The notes under the pieces: model-generated
Database searches by the model: none
Seen by the model: only the letters and a program-made list of their open reading frames with translations
Told to the model about the DNA's origin: nothing
Part shown: positions 12,313 through 24,699 of the stretch, piece after piece
Numbering within the stretch: the first letter of the stretch is position 1
Layout: every line of letters begins with the position of its first letter
Assembly: GCF_900747795.2 (NCBI RefSeq)
Contig: NC_041395.2
Span: 34,558,097-34,622,096 of the forward strand
Reading direction: 5' to 3'
DNA: 64,000 bases
Source of the DNA: Erpetoichthys calabaricus
Taxonomy: Eukaryota; Chordata; Cladistia; Polypteriformes; Polypteridae
Program-made: the position numbers and the translations under genes

Positions 12313-12681
12313 GGCGGCTCATGTATAAACGGTGCATATGCACAAAAATGGTGTGTACACCTGTTTCCATGCTCACATCATAATGTATGAAAACTAAACT
12401 TGGAATAAAGCAACACTCATTTTCACGGTAGTGCCACCCCCTACTCCATACATGCGTGCACATGTTTCTACTTGGTTTTGCAAATTGGCAGCACCCACTG
12501 TCAAAGCAGTGTTACTGTTCCTGTATGGTTTCCCTTTTATTTTTAGATTCACATCCATGATGCAGGCTTTATGAAATACACTGAAATTAACCACATATCA
12601 TTTATAAATTTAAGGCAGCTGATTGCAATCAACCTATAACAATATAATGGTGCACAGAATGGCCAAGCTATTCCAAATACC
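12313..12681 (+). mobile_element. PIF/Harbinger 5'-end fragment inside the L1
   Basis: Starts GGCGGCTCATGTATAAACGG, a variant of the terminal repeat of the element at 13894, and follows it base by base through ACTAAACTTGG, GGTTTTGCAAA and AACAATATAATGGTGCA. It stops where L1 sequence resumes at about 12682. Only the first ~370 bp are present and no matching 3' terminus is found, so it is a truncated copy or the residue of a deletion. Confidence 0.75.
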
Positions 12682-12841
12682 ATAAATATCTAGGAGTAAA
12701 TATCACAAGAAAATGCATGGAAAAAATTAAAAAAGATTTAATAGATGGTCTACCCTCTATCTCACATTAGCAGGGAGAATCAACACTGTCAAGATGAATA
12801 TCTTTCCTATGCTTCTTTTTCTATTTCAAAGCATGCAAATA

Positions 12842-13755
12842 CAGTAATCCCTCGCTATATCGCGCTTCGCCTTTCGCGGCTTCACTCCATCGCGGATTTT
12901 ATATGTAAGCATATTTAAATATATATCGTGGATTTTTTGCTGGTTCGCGGATTTCTGCAGACAATGGGTCTTTTAATTTCTGGTACATGCTTCCTCAGTT
13001 GGTTTGCCCAGTTGATTTCATACAAGGGACGCTATTGGCAGATGGCTGAGAAGCTACCCAACTTACTTTTCTCTCTCTCTCTCTTGCGCTGACTTTCCTG
13101 ACGTAGGGGGATTGAGCAGGGGAGCTGTTCGCACACCTAGACGATAAGGACGCTCGTCTAAAAATGCTGAAAGATTATCTTCACGTTGCTACCTTCTGTG
13201 CAGCTGCTTCCTGAAGTGACATGCTGCTGCACGGTGCTTCGCATACTTAAAAGCTCGAAGGGCACGTATTGATTTTCGATTGTTTGTTTTTCTCTGTCTC
13301 TCTCTATCTCTCTCTCTCTCTTTCTCTGCTCCCGACGGAGGGGGTGTGAGCTGCCGCCTTCAACAGCTTTGTGCCGTGGTGCTTCGCATACTTAAAAGCC
13401 AAACAGCCCTATTGATTTGTTTGCTTTTCTCTATCTCTCTGACAGTCTGTGCTCCTGACAGGCACTCCTTTGAAGAGGAAGATATGTTTGCATTCTTTTA
13501 ATTGTGAGACGGAACTGTCATCTCTGTCTTGTCATGGAGCACAGTTTAAACTTTTGAAAAAGAGACAAATGTTTGTTTGCAGTGTTTGAATAACATTCCT
13601 GTCTCTCTACAACCTCCTGTGTTTCTGCGCAAATCTGTGACCCAAGCATGACAATATAAAAATAACCATATAAACATATGGTTTCTACTTCGCGGATTTT
13701 CTTATTTCGCGGGTGGCTCTGGAACGCAATCCCCGCGATGGAGGAGGGATTACTG
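12842..13755 (+). mobile_element. Tigger/pogo-like non-autonomous DNA transposon
   Basis: Terminal inverted repeats CAGTAATCCCTCGC / GAGGAGGGATTACTG with subterminal CGCGG-rich motifs, flanked by TA at 12840-12841 and 13756-13757. It is 914 bp with no transposase frame. It holds two copies of GCTTCGCATACTTAAAAGC near 13240 and 13382, plus CT-rich tracts. It is the inverse-oriented twin of 34471-35367. Inserted into the L1. Confidence 0.85.
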
Positions 13756-13893
13756 TATGCATTAACAAATAATTTTTTAAGTAATTACATTAAATCATAA
13801 CCTCATTCAAAATATCCATGCATTCAACGGGCAACTCTACAATAATTTTCAATCTTATTACTGGTAGGTAAATATACAAGCTATAAAGACCTG

Positions 13894-15843
13894 GGGCCTC
13901 ATATATAAAAGCTGCGTATGCTCAAAAATGTTGCGTAAACCTGTTTCCATGTTCGCTTTGTGATGTTTAAAAACTAAACTTGGCGTAAAGCCATGCACAT
14001 TTTCATGGCAGCCTCACACTGTGCATATGTAAGTCTCTGTTTGGTTTTGCAAACTGGCAGCACCCAGCATCAAAGCAGTGGTACTGCTCTGCTTATCTTT
14101 TTATAGTCACATCTGATGCAGGTTTTATCAAATACACCAAAATTAATTGCATATCATTTACAAATTTAATTCACTTGATTGTAATCATTCTATAACAATA
14201 TAATGGTGCATGGAATGGCCAAACTATTCCAACTACCACGGCTGCTTTAGCATTGTTAGAAGATGTCACAAATGGAAGAATCAGAAGAGAGAGCATATTT
14301 ATACTGTAGATAATGACAAATGGCTTCTAAGTTGATTTTGATTTCTAAGAGCTATCCTCTTTGAGCTGTGTACTGAACTGGCACCGGCTTTACAAAGGCA
14401 GACTTTAAGGAATTGTACTCTACCTGCTCCTTTGCAGGATCTGTCCACTCTCAGGTTTTTAGCTAGTGGAGCTTTTCAACATGAACTTGCTGACTTATGG
14501 GGTATTTCTCAGTCATCACTGAGACGCGACATGCCAGCTGTATAGGATGGTATTATCCGTCTTGTCATTCAGATATATAAGATTTCGTTACACTACAGTT
14601 GTACTGGGAAACATCAAAGAGCAATTCACAGCAACATTCGGTTTTCTAAATGAGTGGTCAGCTGTATGCACATTGCTATTGCAACAGTTCTGGACAAGTT
14701 ACATCAGCCAGGGATGAATCACCAAAAGAATGAGCTGGCATTACATCATATATAGCAGGAGTGCCTATAAAAACGGCAGCTCTGCATAGTCGCAGGTGCT
14801 TTTTCCAACTAGTGCAGCAAAAGGCAAGCAGTCCTTTTAAGGATAAAGATCAGCAAATCAATCTGCTGTGCCACTCAGTGCCGACACTACACTATAAAGG
14901 CACCTTCAGAGAATGAATTTGCTTATGTAAATAGAAAACATTTCCTGTCTATTAATGTGCTGCTTTATAGTGCATAGAACTTATGTCGGATTGTGCAACC
15001 ATGTAGAGTGCTGCATATATAATGTGGCACACAATCGTGGATTGCCCGTACCTGAAGAGATGCTGTATGATGAACCTGACCCTCACCCACCAAGTGATCA
15101 TTCAAATTGGACAGTGTTACAAATTCATTTGAATGTAATTAGCAGAATGTAAAAACAGGTAATTAAATGCAGCATTTATTTTTTAACCAATTCAGTTAAT
15201 TTGTGATCAGTATCACATAGTACAGCCATTATATTCCTTAGTTAATTTGCCATATCTTTTACAGCATCCACTATTGAATTTTGTGACTCAGAACAGGGCC
15301 TATCTACACACGGCCAGATGTTCAACCAGCAGTTTTCCAAGGGAGAGGTGTGTGTGCAGCCTACCCCCGAAGAAGGGCTCGGCACAGCAGCACAATCACT
15401 GCCTTACCATTGCACAGGGATCAGCTTTTGTAATATTGTCTGAAACAGAATAAAAAACTATGGGCTGCGACTTGCATTTACACGTCGACTGTGATATCTG
15501 ACCACTTCTTTTTTTATTTTGGGCACTGTGAGATTTTCTGCACTTGAACTTTCGAGTGTCTCCGCCACACTTTTGTTGCTTATACCATTGGCTAAGCCAA
15601 CAAACATGCTTTTGCCATTGTCTTTTCACAAGACGCTGAGCTTAAGTGGCTATTTATATTGATTTGCATATTCAAAGGGGCATAATTCTGGGAGGAGTTC
15701 GGTGGGGCGGCAGGCACGTGCACAAGTGTTACTTTTCACACTGACAGGGATTTATTAAGCAAAAGTGCGTGGAAATTAGCTTATGCACGGTTTTATGCCA
15801 TGTTTTAGTATGAATTCTATGTACAACATTATGCATGAGGCCC
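13894..15843 (+). mobile_element. PIF/Harbinger DNA transposon, nearly full length, inserted in the L1
   Basis: Begins GGGCCTCATATATAAA and ends TTATGCATGAGGCCC, with a 3-bp CTG target duplication at 13891-13893 and 15844-15846. Removing it restores the L1 text (KTW). The transposase is decayed but recognisable: HELADLWGISQSSLRRD-like near 14480-14540, GIIRLVIQIYK, NIKEQFTATFGF, SENEFAYVNRK, then a jump to RIVQPCRVLH and GLPVPEEMLYDEPDPHPPSD at about 15030-15100. The catalytic middle (roughly 450 bp in relatives) is deleted. The minus-strand frame at 15396-15629 lies where Harbingers usually carry their Myb-like second gene. Confidence 0.85.
14230..15150 (+). pseudogene. Harbinger transposase remnant with internal deletion
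   Basis: Collinear traces of a HARBI1-like nuclease protein: the helix-turn-helix end (GISQSS), the region before the first catalytic Asp (ATFGFLNEWSAVC where relatives read AGFPNVIGAIDC), NEFAYVNRK, then the C-terminus LPVPEEMLYDEPDPHPPSD. The DDE core between them is gone, and stops and frameshifts break the rest. The open segment 14955-15152 is the C-terminal piece. It cannot encode an active transposase. Confidence 0.75.
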
Positions 15844-16899
15844 CTGGACATTAAAACAAATCAATGAATATACACAAGCCTGGTCTACAATAGAATTAAA
15901 ATCTTGCAGTACTTCTTTATATTCCCTGCTCTGTGCTCCAATAAATAAAATTTGTCATTACACTAATAATCCAATTGCCCTTCTCTCACTTAGAATATGG
16001 AACCAATGTAAGAAACACTTTAATGCAGAGAAACTCTTAATCTGTGCACTTCTATATGACAACCACCTTTTTCCATCCTCTCAAAGATACACAGTATTTA
16101 ATGTTTGCAAAATGTGTGGGATTAAAACACTTAGAGATTTGTACATAAACAATGTCTTCACATCCTATGAACAATGAAGCTTCAAATTTAACTTCTCGTC
16201 AACACAATTCTTCCACTACTTTCAAGCTTGAAACTTTGTTAAACGGAACCTGCAGAATTTTCTTCACCTCCCACTTATTCTATTTCGGAAGACATATTGA
16301 TCAGTCTTGAAGACTCACATAGCATCTCTACAATTTATAAAAACAATTTTAAAGTCCCTTCTTTTCAAAGATCCTACTTAATATTTCAAGCCATGCACAG
16401 AAGACACTCTAGTTTCATATGTGCAATGTATTCAATCATTCCACTTAAAATCTTTTATCAAGCACCTTATCTCGTTTAAAATTGTTCAAATGTTGCAAGC
16501 TAGGTCCAGCCTCACTGGGCAAATGTTTTGGGCATGCACCACATTAACGACATTTTAGACCAAAATCATTGAATGCCTATCAGAAAGCTTTTATGTCACT
16601 ATCACTCCTAACCAATTAACAGCTGTGTTTGGTATACTCCCAGATGGGCTTAAAGTGGAGAAGGACAAACAAGTCATAATTGCCTTTACCTCACTACTAG
16701 CATGTAGACTAATCTTGCTCAGCTAGAAGAATCTCAGCCCACCTGTTTTAAGTCAGTGGGTAACTGATGTTTTATACTACTTGAAATTGGAAAAAAATCA
16801 AATTCTCGAAACATTTTTAAAATATAGCGAGATCTAATCAATAACATTTTAGAATAAACTTCTATTTCGGGGAAAAGGATGTTCTTCCTTCCTTCCTTG

Positions 16900-17545
16900 C
16901 CAAAAATTGAAGGAACACTTTTTAATCAGAGTATCAAGTCAGTGAAAATTCTGGGATATTGACGTGGTCAGTTAAGTAGCGGAGTGGGTTGTAAATCAGT
17001 TTCAACTGCTTTGTTGTTAATGAAGTTAACAACAGGTGCACTTGAGGGGCAACAATGAGATGAGCCCCAAAACAGGAATGGTTTAACAGGTGGAGGCTGA
17101 CTGTTTTTCACTGGTTTTGCATTTGGCTACTGGCAGTGTCACTACTGGTAGCATGAGGTGATACCTGAACTTCTCCAGGATGGCACATCAATAGGTTCCA
17201 TTGCCAGAAGGTTTGCTGTGTCTCCCAGCACAGTCTCAATGCCCTGTAGGAGATTCCAGGAGACAGGCAGTTACTCTAGGAGAGCTAGAGAGGGCCATAG
17301 AAGGTCCTTAACCCATCAGCAGGGCCGGTATCTGCACCTCCGGGCAAGGAGGAACAGGATGAGCACTGACAGAGCTCTACAAAATGACCTTCAGCAGGCC
17401 ACTGGTGTGAATGTCTCTGACCATACAATCAGAAACAGACTTCATGAGGATGGCCTGGAGGGCTGATGTCCTCTAGTGGGCCCTGTGCTCACTGCCCAGC
17501 ACTGTGGAGCTCAATTGGTATTGTCAATAGAATACACTACACAGA
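16900..17545 (+). mobile_element. Tc1-like transposon, 5' part only
   Basis: Begins at the inner end of a terminal repeat (AATTGAAGGAACACTTTTTA) and continues with the untranslated leader and the first third of the transposase gene. It is cut off near 17545 without a 3' terminus. It recalls a Tc1 lineage that I remember as common in many fishes and in lampreys. Confidence 0.8.
17158..17466 (+). pseudogene. Tc1-like transposase N-terminus (paired-type HTH)
   Basis: A 102-residue frame covering the DNA-binding part: LLQDGTSIGSIARRFAVSPS (first helix-turn-helix), RRFQETGSYSRRAREGHRRS, then the second HTH QATGVNVSDHTIRNRLHEDG. Family transposases are about 340 residues with a DDE domain, which is absent here. 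The usual upstream start and about 12 codons seem to be deleted just before 17158. It binds nothing useful without the catalytic half; treat as a dead fragment. Confidence 0.8.
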
Positions 17546-17549
17546 AGGA

Positions 17550-18960
17550 CCATCCACATATATATGGCCATTAGTATATAAAAGAAATAAGGTAAATGAT
17601 AAAAATAAAATTAATATTACTAGCTTTATCCATTTCAGGACCTGATTTCTAAATAATGTTACATATATTTACTTGTGTCTCAATACAATGCTTTTTACCA
17701 AGGTGTATAATTTATCACCCACTGAAAGTGTGAGTATTAAAATTTTGGGTCCTTAATAATACATTTTTAAAAAGCTTGTTATGGTTTTGAAAACAACTCT
17801 GGTAGCAGCCAGCAGACAACATTCTTAGGTGGATGTCTGTGAACACTTAACAGGATGGTTTAGGATAAATCTTTGAGTCGCAACCACTGGCAAGGAAGAG
17901 GGAGTACATCTTTTGACTATTCTCATGCAAGTCTTAGCGCTTGCCTTGGTTTTACTGATGCAAAAGATTCTGATGGAGATTGCTGATAACAACAATAATC
18001 AAATCGCAGAGGAACAGTGTGAGACTAACCATGTCTTGTTTCCAGTTCACATTTTTTGTTTTGGAAGTGTTTTCCATGGCTCATATCTATTGGAAAACTA
18101 CGTAATTAGACTCATTAGGCTCTTAGGCTATATTCAAAATTGTAGCTTAAATTGAATTTTGTCCTTCATATGTAGCACAAATCTGATCTTTTTAAGGAAG
18201 TGTTAACAGCAGTAAATATGAAGTTTTCAGTTGGAATTTAGACCATTTTCATGTGACACCAAATCCAATGTAGACATATGAAACTTATATCTGCCCTGTG
18301 TTTGAATGTTACAGCTGGACTTGTCAAGAACTTTACACTTTCCAACTAAATTCATGTCAGTGTTTATGTGATCATCATATCATTAAGTTGAAAATTAAGG
18401 TCAATGATAGTACTGACTCAGCATTCTAGTGAAAAGAAAGTTATGTAGTGAACCTAGTAAACATCAAAGATAACAGCCATTTGCTATACTGTACATTTTC
18501 TGATAGAAGTCTAACATACAGATATTGCTGGAAATAATCACACAGTCCCCTAAAACCACTATTTTGCATCAAAACCCGATCATATCTCACTCTTAGCAGT
18601 TCTAGTTCCTCTGTCATTTTCACATGTTTCTATGTATGGTTTCTCTGGATATGATGCAGTAAAAGCACTCAAGGCAACAACTGTGTTTTGCATGTTTCTA
18701 ATACTTTTGCTTGCTACAATACGAACAGAGCCTGGCCATGCAGTTTTTCAGTTTCTTGTTTTTCAATAAACAAGCATAGCTATCTCACAGTTTTTAAAGA
18801 ATACCTGCTATGCACATTAAAAGAGAAAAAGGCCATCATTAGAGTGCTTCCCTTTATGTTTGCCATGATCGTCTAAATGATGTGCCTTCTGTTTTCTTAA
18901 ATAAATACAGTTGCAGTACTGGTCTGTGGCAGAGTAGTGGAGAAACAAATTGTTTCATAG
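17550..18960. other. no gene recognised
   Basis: No domain, splice-flanked exon or transposon protein seen. The short open frames at 17913-18155 and 18441-18623 show no conserved motif. Confidence 0.4.
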
Positions 18961-18965
18961 CACAC

Positions 18966-19087
18966 ATCCATCCATCCATCATCCAACCCACTATATCCTA
19001 ACTACAGGGTCGCGGGGGTCTTCTGGAGCCAATCCCAGCCAACAAGGGGCGGAAGGCAGGAAACAAACCCCGGGCAGGGTGCCAACC
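18966..19087 (-). repeat. SINE 3' part with TGGA tail
   Basis: Minus strand ends in (ATGG)n after GGTTGG-ATGATGG, preceded by GGGATTGGCTCCAGAAGAC and the CCGGGGTTTGTTTCCTGCC-like block. Matches the 3' half of the SINE at 60398-60766. Confidence 0.75.
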
Positions 19088-19367
19088 CACCGCAGTCATA
19101 GCACACAGTTACCAGGATATGCACATTAAAACAGACATTTTAGCATTGCACACACACATCAACTGTGTACATGTGTGAAATAGAAATACAAGGTGGTGTG
19201 GTTTTTGTCTGCACCCTGTGTATCTATGTAAGATTTTGATTATCCTACTTAAGATATGCATATCCTAATTGATAGCTTATAGCTAATTTATTTTACATTA
19301 CATTGTAATCAAGTGAACACTGACGCACCAACAGGACCCCCTTTCACCATGGGGTGTTTTGTATACT

Positions 19368-19481
<114 letters not shown>

Positions 19482-19804
19482 AACTTCCATAAATGTTCTT
19501 CCAAGCAAAGGATGGAGGAACAAACAAAAAGCACTATGAATATTCCAAGAGAACTCTGCTATGAGTAAGGTATCCTTTGAATGTTTCTGTAAAGAAATTA
19601 TAGTACATGCCTAGATATTTGCAGAGATCTTGGTTAATTTGTTAACTGTGTCAATTATTTGCCAGTAGAATCTCCTTAATGAAAAAACAAACTGCGAACC
19701 TTGTTGAAAAATACAGACCTTTTGAGATGAGAAAGACTATTACAAGAAGTACAGTGTACCCATGGGAGGGAGGAAGGCCTGCGATGAAGTCTATCAAAAT
19801 CTAT

Positions 19805-20010
19805 TCCTATCTATTGGGGGAGGGGTAGGAGCAACAGCAGGCCGGTAACATTACCAGAATTGTCCTTTAATCTATTGCAGATTTCACAATATTTAAAAAA
19901 ATCACTAATGTCTGTTTTTATAATTGGCCACCATAAGTATATTTTAACTACATCAATGATTTTAGTGATACCCAGATGTACTTTACAAATAGAATCACAA
20001 AACCAGCTCA
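19805..20010 (-). mobile_element. Ty3/gypsy-type LTR retrotransposon fossil, integrase N-terminal fragment
   Basis: Minus-strand text resembles the zinc-binding start of an LTR-element integrase: HLGITKIIDVVK, YLWWPIIKTDI and YCEICNRLK fit the HGHxG...K...WP...C..C pattern. It is a short broken fossil with no LTR found next to it. Confidence 0.65.
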
Positions 20011-20879
20011 TTTTATTTTGAACCAGACATAAAAGTATCTATGTCAGACCTGTTTTTTGCCTCCTTTATCTTGTCAGTTGAACAGTCACCAAAACGCCCA
20101 TGAGGAGAAATTTTTATCTGGATCTTAATTAGTCTCCACATCATCAAAATTCTGAGAAAAAGCTTCTGCTTTGAGGTTCTTATCCCCAGCCTTTTATGAG
20201 ATTGCATAGTTAAAGTGGCTGAAAAGCAGTTGATTATTTATTGGCATTTTATAGTTCTTTACTGGGTTGTGTGGTTGCTCATAGAGCCATTGCTTAACCA
20301 AGCACAGTTTCATTCTGAAAAGGGTTCTTTGCATATGAAGTAGGTGCTTTGTGCTTTGAAAAAAACTTCCTAATATGTAGAAAAAAATAAATCTTTAATT
20401 TATGGTAGGTTACCTAGCAGGACACTAATAGATTAAGAAAACCTGGATTTAATCTGTGTTATTGTATGCAGCAAGAGTCCTTTTAAAATCATGACCCAAT
20501 TGGTATTTCATAAACCTGGTACCATCTATTCATGGTTATTTACTGTGTTTGGAGCCTGTTACAGATGTAAATAAATAAAGATTCTATCTGGAAATCTTAT
20601 GTGGATAGGTTTTTTGGGGTCTAAAAATAGTTCCCCTATGGCATTGCTTTGAAGAACCTCTCTGGCACCTTTATATTTAAGAGTGTACTATGCCCATTAT
20701 GAGACATTTGGTACCCTAAGAAAATAACTGAAGATAAGTGGAATTCACATTTGCTTTCCAGCATTGTAAACCTCAGAAGCAAGACTACACCTCTTATTCA
20801 TGCTAAACAAGTGCCTCCTAGCTCTGCAAAGAGTAAAATATTATGTGTTCGGACAAAAGGCTTGGCGGGCAGACAGAAA

Positions 20880-21150
20880 ATGAGAAGGACTAGAAAAAAA
20901 CATTGATAAAGTAGATCCATCACAATTATTTCAACTTAACAGTGAATCATGTAGTTGAATACATATGTTGAAATTATGGGAAATTGCATTTAGGACTGAA
21001 GCCAGAAAACTCTTCTTTATGCAGAGTTGTAAGAATCTGCATGAAACAAACTACCAACATTTACAACCTTTAAGAAGTATCTGAATTGGGTTTTAGGTTG
21101 GAATGGTCACCTCTCATTTGTCTAATTTGTTCTGTTCTTATGTTATAAAG
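20880..21150 (+). repeat. probable LINE 3' region relic
   Basis: Shares the layout of 42925-43145: a stretch with GAAAACTCTTCTTTATGCAGAG, a run resembling a worn C-terminal frame, and an end of the type TTTGTTCTGTTCTTATGTTA. No intact frame. Confidence 0.3.
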
Positions 21151-21582
21151 TCACAAAACATAGCAGTAGATAATAGCAGAAATTAAACCTCTCTTACATC
21201 TTAACCAAAAAGAGGAGAGCAAAATTCATTTTCTAAAGCACAGAAGATAAGGTTGATTGCCAAAAAGGGAAAATCACACAGAGTGTTCAGTAAGTATCCA
21301 TAAATATGGGCAATGATGTCAACGTGACATTGGCATATAAACCTTTGTTCCACTGACACTTCCCTGGCAGTTCCCATTTGCTTTCAGATATTACAAACAG
21401 CTTTACATTATGCAGAGTTATGGAGTAAAATACTAAAACAAAAGGTACAAAAATCCAACTCAGAAAAAAAAACTTTGAATCAAAAAGGTAATGCTTTATC
21501 TGAATTCTCTGATGTTTAAAACATAAGTCTTAACCAAAGGAATTAACCAGAAAAATATATAAGGCTCATACAAATTTAAATC

Positions 21583-21797
21583 AGAATGAACTGCTCTGGT
21601 TTCCTACCACAGTCCAAAGACATGCAGGTTAGGTGCATTGGTGATCCTAAATTGTTCCTAGTGTGTCTTTGGTGTGTGTGTGTGTGCCCTGCCTGCGGTT
21701 TGTTTCCTGCCTTGTGCCCTGTGTTATGCCTGGGATTGGCTCCAGCAGACCCCTGTGACCCTGTTTTAGGATATAGCAGGTTGGATAATGACTGACT
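21583..21797 (+). repeat. SINE 3' part
   Basis: Carries AGTCCAAAGACATGCAGGTT, GATTGGCTCCAGCAGACCCC and a GGTTGGATAATGACTGACTG end, collinear with the minus-strand SINE at 60398-60766. The tRNA-like head is missing. Confidence 0.75.
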
Positions 21798-21799
21798 GA

Positions 21800-24690
21800 A
21801 CTCAGATTTACTGATATGCTGTATACCAATACATGTACTCCTAAAATATCCTCAGAAAATTTTGAAATGGCTGAATTATGGTCAGAATATCAAATGATCC
21901 CTGTGGTGTTTTAAGACTTAGAAAAAAAAATCTAAATCAGAGTGAAATCACAACAGTTAAACTTCACATACTGCCATACATATAAGTATGGGTGCGTTTT
22001 ATGGGTTTGTTTTATGCTGGATGATTACAGGGAAGGAAAAAATTGTGATACTGCCACTAACTTATGTTCTATCTCTTCACTTATAATAGAGAAGGAGAAA
22101 GCATTGGAAAACCAATAAGGTCTCTTCCATTACTGTATGTATGAAGCCATGACTATTCCATTCTCAACCCTCTTTAACCAAACCCCTCACTGGAAGTCTG
22201 AGTTCATTATCAGACCATCATCTGAAAAGAAGAGCACTATGAACCTCTGATGTTCTTTTTTCTAAACAAGCATTACACCAAACTTTTGTTAAGCACATTG
22301 GTGCTATCTTTTCTTGTTCTTCAGTCAACAAAATTAAACAGGGCATCCTCCAGGATCCCAACCCTTATTTTGTTGTTTCTGTTCTTCATTTCACAATACC
22401 AATCCATAGTCTCCTAAAATATTCCTAAAATTTTGTTCAGAAATTGACTGAAATAGGGCCTGAGTATGAATTCATTCCTACTATATCACAAAGTGTTTGT
22501 AATGATCATTGAATTTTCCATATTTATAGAACCATTTTGTACTCTTTCACTTCTGTGATGTGAATTAGATTAACTATGCAGATCACATTGCATGCAGATT
22601 ATGACCTCAGTGATGTGTTTAAGAAAAGATGATATTAATGGTAGATGACAATTGCTCTTAATTGTAATGTGATTTAGTTCAAGAAATAAGAATACAGCTC
22701 CTATGGGACTTCTAATTGCTCTGATAAAACCGACATTTAAGTTTTTCTTAAATATGTGCAACCATACATGTCCGGGTGAGGCAAACATCTTCCCTTGAGG
22801 TAATGGGGGAACCAGGAAAAAAAGTCTATGTCACAGTCATAAGATCGATGACAGGAAACTTCAAAGACTTTTGTTTGCTCGGAGTATTGGTAAAAAACTG
22901 ATATTCAAAAGGTATTGTTTCTACCTTATTGCAAAATATATACAGTACTAAGGAATGAATTTCTTCATACAGGAGTGAAAACATTCATAACGCCAAGGCT
23001 CAATCTCCTCAGTACTGTCAGAAGTGATTTTTCCTGGCTTTATCTTCAGCTCTGCTGTTTGTTTTTTGGAATTCTGTTGCTTTAAGGGTCAGAAAAATAT
23101 CTTCATGTTTCTCCATTTTGTTTTCTCATAGATGTGGCCATTTTGTGCAGTTGTGTTGCAATAATTGATATGGGATTGCTTTGGGTGAAGTCCATGGTCA
23201 TGTTGTACATATCATTAGAGGTTAAGGATATAAAGGGTATAAGGGTCAGCTCTATACACTTCCTGGTGTCTGAGATTGGATATCAAACTTTTCCTTGTTG
23301 GCATATGCATTCTTGTTTGATTTTCTGGTTTAATGGAATTAGTGTTTTGTTCCCTGACTTTGATTTTTGTTTGCAACTCTCAGTTTTGGCGAATGATATG
23401 ATGGATATTTGGATAAATACCCTAGGCTTGGTATTTAATCATGTTTCATCATCGAGTTGTGAAATCTTTTCCTTTTTGTCCCCGTGCAGGCAATAACAAG
23501 TACACAAAATGTGCACAGATTGTGGTGTTGAAGCCACAATGTTATGATTCTGTTTGCTCACAAGTCTGAAAAAGTGAAAGACTTGAAAAATAAACATCAG
23601 ACCTGCAGAGGAAAGGCTTCAAAGCAAAAAGAGATTAAGTGAAAACCAGAAAAATTTGTGTTCCTCAAAACATTTGATAAGAATTATATACAGTACAAGT
23701 AGGAGAAAATGAAAATAAAATAAAAATGTTTGCCTAAAAAGCAAACCTAATAGCAAACAAATATAAGACAAAATCTAATAATTATATCTTTTAATGAAAA
23801 GTGTAAGTCAATTGCCAAAATCAAAAACAAACCAGCAGGACAAAAACCCAATGGCAAGTAGTCATTTCATTTACTTCTCGCTCTTAAATAGGTGGTCCCC
23901 TAAACCACAATGTCAGGTGACCTCAACCCCCTAGGTTCAACTTAAAGGATGCAAGGAACATAATTTTCCAAACTACAAACTATACTAAGCTCATAACAGA
24001 ACAAAAATTATCGTACAGGTTAGTGCTGTTATTCTTCACTGTCTCTGGTGTACAGAATATGACTACAATCCTATGAGGACAGTCACAGTAAGTGTGTTTT
24101 CTTCTACCCACTTTGGTAATACAGTAAGTATGTGGCATTATGAATTATGTTTTTGCCCGTAAATTCTGTTTTTGTTCATTTTATTTTTTGGCCTTCACAT
24201 GATCCACTAGATAGCTACTGAGTCCTGGCAAGAAAAGGAACATGGAGCCACAACTGCTTATGTTTAAAGAACAGATGGTGGCCAGTACCATATGAAAGGC
24301 CAAATATAACTTTAAATTCCTTAATAAACTCTTCCCAGCCTGAGCTACAAGGGTGGTTAGCATCACAAAGGCCAGTCACCTATTTTAGGAGCTGTAATGA
24401 AAGTTACAAAATGCAATTTTTTTTCCTTCTCTGAAAGTAGCAGACTGTTTATCAATAATAAATGATTACAGATTCAGAATAGTTGGGTACCCTGAGAAAT
24501 GCTTGTGGTGTGTCTGAAATTCTTAAAAACAGCAGTAACCTGATGCTGGGCTGAAGGTATTGACTAAAACAATTGTTGCTCTAGATTGTGCTCAATTAAT
24601 ATCTGTTGACCAGTCACAATTAAATCATATAACTGATTCTGCAATGCTTTGTGGTCTTTCTGGCATAGTTTAATTTCAGAGAAAACTTAA
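21800..24690. other. no gene recognised
   Basis: AT-rich DNA without a recognisable exon or repeat family. The longest frame (23134-23496) is hydrophobic, lacks homology that I can name and has no splice or start context that supports it. Confidence 0.4.
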
Positions 24691-24699
24691 GGTCAAAAG

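Larger units (their letters stand above)
10040..16880 (+). mobile_element. old L1-type LINE, interrupted by three DNA-transposon insertions
   Basis: In order along the plus strand: an ORF1 trace (10061-10440), an apurinic endonuclease trace (11460-12211), a reverse transcriptase thumb fragment at about 12683-12840 (YLGVNITRK, then AGRINT-like text), a short piece at 13758-13890 (YYW and IKTW), and a C-terminal region at 15844-16860 (LRIWNQCKKHF; CALLYDNHLFPSSQRY; GQMFWACTTL). The pieces are collinear with an L1-clade element of about 4 kb once the inserts at 12313-12681, 12842-13755 and 13894-15843 are set aside. Most of the reverse transcriptase core is missing near the first insert. Numerous stops mark it as long dead. 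Confidence 0.75.

Noticed and set aside
13280-13501. Open frame with Leu/Ser-rich start in the Tigger-like element, and its twin at 34725-34940
   Set aside because: The start is a CT microsatellite and both copies lie in a non-autonomous transposon; conservation is explained by shared origin.
23134-23496. 120-residue hydrophobic frame as a membrane protein gene
   Set aside because: No start context, no motif, no splice support; T-rich DNA readily produces hydrophobic frames.
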